From Azohydromonas australica DSM 1124 (GTDB lineage: Bacteria; Pseudomonadota; Gammaproteobacteria; Burkholderiales; Burkholderiaceae_C): DNA of 64,000 nucleotides. A program made the translations under genes and the position numbers. This document shows positions 61,986-64,000 of the stretch, piece after piece (positions within the stretch are counted from its first letter, which is position 1; each line of letters starts with the position of its first letter). The notes under the pieces were generated by a model, which saw nothing but the letters and a program-made list of their open reading frames with translations, ran no database searches and had not been told where the DNA came from. Where the stretch lies: positions 25,956 through 89,955 of the forward strand of contig NZ_AUMO01000052.1 of NCBI RefSeq assembly GCF_000430725.1. Reading direction: 5' to 3'.

Positions 61986-62043
61986 TCCCTCACGCCCTGG
62001 GACGGCTGCGCGCGAGGCGCAAGCCGCCCCTGCCGGCGCGGAC

Positions 62044-63132
62044 ATGCCCTCCCCCTACGATCGGGGGATGCAACCGCACGTCCACGACCTCACCCCCTTC
62101 CACCACAGCCACGACTGGCAGGACGCCGGCGCCGAGGGCCGCTCGCGCGCGCTGCGCGCCGTCACGATCCTGACCCTGGTCACCATGGTGGTGGAGCTGC
62201 TGGCCGGCGCCTGGAGCGGCTCGCTGGCGCTGCTGGCCGACGGCGCGCACATGGGCACGCACGCGCTGGCGCTGGGCGGCGCGCTGCTGGCGACGCGGCT
62301 GGCGCAGCGGGCGCACCGCAACGAGCGCTACGCCTTCGGCGGCTGGAAGATCGAAGTGCTGGCCGCCTACACCAGCGGCCTGATGCTGCTGGCCGTCTCG
62401 GCCTGGCTGGTGATCGACGCCGTGCGCGTGCTGCTCGACCCGCACCCCATCGCCTACGGCGAGGCGATGGTGGTGGCGGTGGTCGGCCTGATCGTGAACC
62501 TGGGCAGCGCCTGGCTGCTGCACCGCGGCGCCTCGGGCGGCGCGGCGCACGGCCACCACGGCCATGACGACGACCACGACGACCATGCGCACCACGGCCA
62601 CGGCCACGGCCATTCGCACGGGCACCACCACGGCCATGGGCATGGACACGCTCATGGCCATGGCCATGGACACCAACACCACGACCACAACTTCAACGCC
62701 GCCTACCTGCACGTGGTCGCCGACGCGCTGACCTCGGTGCTGGCGATTGCCGCTTTAGGCGGCGGCCTGCTCTACGGCTGGCGCTGGCTGGACCCGCTGG
62801 TGGCGGTGCTGGGCGCCGTCGTCATCACGCGCTGGGCCATGGGCGTGCTGAAGGTCTCTGCCCACGCCCTGGTGGACGCCACCGCCTCCACCGAGCTACG
62901 CGCCCAGGTGCGCCAGGCGATCGAAAGCGACGGCGACGCCCAGCTGGCCGACCTGCACGTGTGGCAGGTGGGGCCGGACGCGTGGTCGGTCGTGGCCTCC
63001 GTCGTGGCCGACGAGCCGCTGGCGCCGGCGCAGTACCGGCAACGCCTGGAGCACCTGCAGTCGCTGCGGCATGTGACGGTGGAGGTGCATCGATGCGGGG
63101 GGTGTGGGTTGGGGAGCCGGCCGGGCGTGTGA
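62044..63132 (+). CDS. CDF-family metal exporter, DmeF-like
   Basis: Cation diffusion facilitator of 362 residues. Six helices; the metal-site pattern LADGAHMGTHALALG in helix 2 and HVVADALTSVLAI in helix 5. Between helices 4 and 5 lies a long His/Gly/Asp tract (about 175-220). A DmeF-type start HVHDLTPFHHSH suggests Co/Ni/Zn transport. ATG 62044 is used; 62068, directly preceded by GGGGG, is also possible. Confidence 0.92.
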   Translation: MPSPYDRGMQPHVHDLTPFHHSHDWQDAGAEGRSRALRAVTILTLVTMVVELLAGAWSGSLALLADGAHMGTHALALGGALLATRLAQRAHRNERYAFGGWKIEVLAAYTSGLMLLAVSAWLVIDAVRVLLDPHPIAYGEAMVVAVVGLIVNLGSAWLLHRGASGGAAHGHHGHDDDHDDHAHHGHGHGHSHGHHHGHGHGHAHGHGHGHQHHDHNFNAAYLHVVADALTSVLAIAALGGGLLYGWRWLDPLVAVLGAVVITRWAMGVLKVSAHALVDATASTELRAQVRQAIESDGDAQLADLHVWQVGPDAWSVVASVVADEPLAPAQYRQRLEHLQSLRHVTVEVHRCGGCGLGSRPGV

Positions 63133-63642
63133 GGCCTGCCGAGCGAAGGCCCGGCATTCACTGACTCCTTCAGGCCGTCCCGGGCGCCGCAATCGAGCGG
63201 ACGCGGTACGCATCCCGCCAGTCCAGACGCTTCGCACCCTGCTCCGTCATCCCGGCGCTGGCCGGGATCCACGCGGATCGAGGCGGTGGCGTGGCAGGTG
63301 CCAGCACGCGGAAACACCGGCCGAGGTATGGATTCAATACCGGCTACAGAAAGCGGCTTTACCTGTAGCAAAAAAATTTCCGTGCACCGGGAAGCGTGAA
63401 ATGCATCATACATTGCTTGAGCCAGCAAGATAAGGTCGAACTTACTATTCAGGAGAAATCGACAGATTACACCTTGCGACCAGGCTTTTCATTTGCGGAG
63501 TTTAACGCAACAAACCCATAGGACTTCATACTGAAGCTAGCCCAAGACATTGGCTGACCTTAGGCCCAGGATTCTGGGCGTTGCAAACGCTTCACGAGCA
63601 TCATCATGCGCAGAATTAAAATCATCAAAACAGAATTAGGAC
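63133..63642. other. Gene-free region before the insertion sequence
   Basis: No supported coding region is seen in these 510 bases. The first part is GC-rich and contains the short repeat at 63249-63268; from about 63330 the sequence becomes clearly richer in A/T, approaching the insertion-sequence end. Confidence 0.6.
63249..63268. repeat. Short palindromic repeat (ATCCCGGC type)
   Basis: ATCCCGGC and GCCGGGAT pair perfectly around four bases, within a CGTCATCCCGGC context similar to the repeat at 13703-13734. REP-like element. Confidence 0.5.
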
Positions 63643-64000
63643 TTACGCAACGAGCACCATCCGCACCGCCGGGCTGCGCAGCTCGGCTCTTAGATAGTTG
63701 GACAGCATCTCGCGTTTGAGCTGATAGAGTGTTTTCCCGACCTGTCGCGCCTGAGCTGCCAAGCAATCCCAAACCAGCACGGCACAAGCAATATGGTTGC
63801 GCTGCATCCGGCCGCGCCGGCACTGGCATTTTTCCGCTCCAGTGAGCTGCTTGAATTCGCGATGAAACTGCTCAATCTTCCAACGCATGCCGCACGCTTC
63901 TTGTGTTGCATCCGTGGAATCCTGAGATAGATCGTTGGTCACGATCCAATCGATGCGGTGGGTGGACACCGGCACACGAAAGAGCTTCACCCGATGCTCA
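63633..64000 (-). mobile_element. Insertion sequence, right part truncated by the window edge
   Basis: The IS contains the transposase fragment at 63643-64000. Its outer end is uncertain; GAATTAGGACTTACGC (about 63633-63648) is a candidate terminal sequence. The other end is beyond the window. Confidence 0.5.
63643..64000 (-). CDS. Transposase, C-terminal part (DDE, IS4/IS701-like)
   Basis: The reading frame is open across the window edge, so only the C-terminal 118 residues are visible. THRIDWIVTNDLSQD includes an aspartate strand, and WKIEQFHREFKQLTG carries the catalytic Glu of the IS4-type DDE fold. CQCRRGRMQRNHI follows. The frame looks intact up to the stop. Confidence 0.88.
   Translation of the reverse strand, partial: EHRVKLFRVPVSTHRIDWIVTNDLSQDSTDATQEACGMRWKIEQFHREFKQLTGAEKCQCRRGRMQRNHIACAVLVWDCLAAQARQVGKTLYQLKREMLSNYLRAELRSPAVRMVLVA

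Overview
The window is about 68% GC and is chromosomal DNA of a Burkholderiales betaproteobacterium, most likely Comamonadaceae or a close relative. The basis is the housekeeping order (argJ, secA, tRNA-Thr, sspB/sspA, petCBA, mscL, pdxA, an HtrA protease, tatCBA, hisE/hisI, argB), codon use strongly biased to G/C at third positions, and an exosortase-B/EpsDEFG exopolysaccharide (EPS) cluster of the type known from betaproteobacteria. The assignment rests on gene content only.

Layout. 0.09-4.3 kb: comEC, a RidA-like gene, dsbB and one small PEP-CTERM protein. 4.3-5.0 kb: an AT-richer stretch without a gene. 5.0-8.9 kb: sulfate activation. CysD here carries an in-frame N-terminal extension of about 333 residues that looks like a dead IS630-type transposase, and is followed by a CysN-CysC fusion that can make PAPS; a strong terminator ends the unit. 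9.15-13.6 kb (+ strand): a small flippase, an NAD-dependent epimerase, a HAD-UbiA fusion and a GT-C-like membrane protein, which together look like a polyprenyl-phosphate-sugar route. 13.8-29.2 kb (- strand): fifteen tightly packed genes reading epsD, epsE, epsF, epsG, xrtB, epsI, polymerase, three sulfotransferases, a glycosyltransferase, a Wzx flippase, two more sulfotransferases and an acyltransferase. 29.6-33.7 kb (+ strand): a glycosyltransferase, a sugar dehydrogenase, an unknown barrel-like protein and an Alg14/Alg13-type pair. 33.7-63.1 kb: mostly ordinary housekeeping genes. 63.1-64.0 kb: a gene-free stretch and the end of an insertion sequence running off the window.

How the parts fit. 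Five PAPS-type sulfotransferases lie in one EPS operon, and a PAPS-producing CysD/CysNC pair lies close by. The simplest reading is a dedicated sulfated-exopolysaccharide locus: PAPS supply, chain assembly, sulfation, Wzx/Wzy polymerisation, Wza/Wzc-type export, plus exosortase-dependent protein sorting. The EpsG kinase begins with two 24-residue repeats separated by five residues, matching the layout of the c-di-GMP-binding MshEN domain, so export may respond to c-di-GMP. No initiating phosphoglycosyl transferase is visible in the window, so at least one essential step must be encoded elsewhere.
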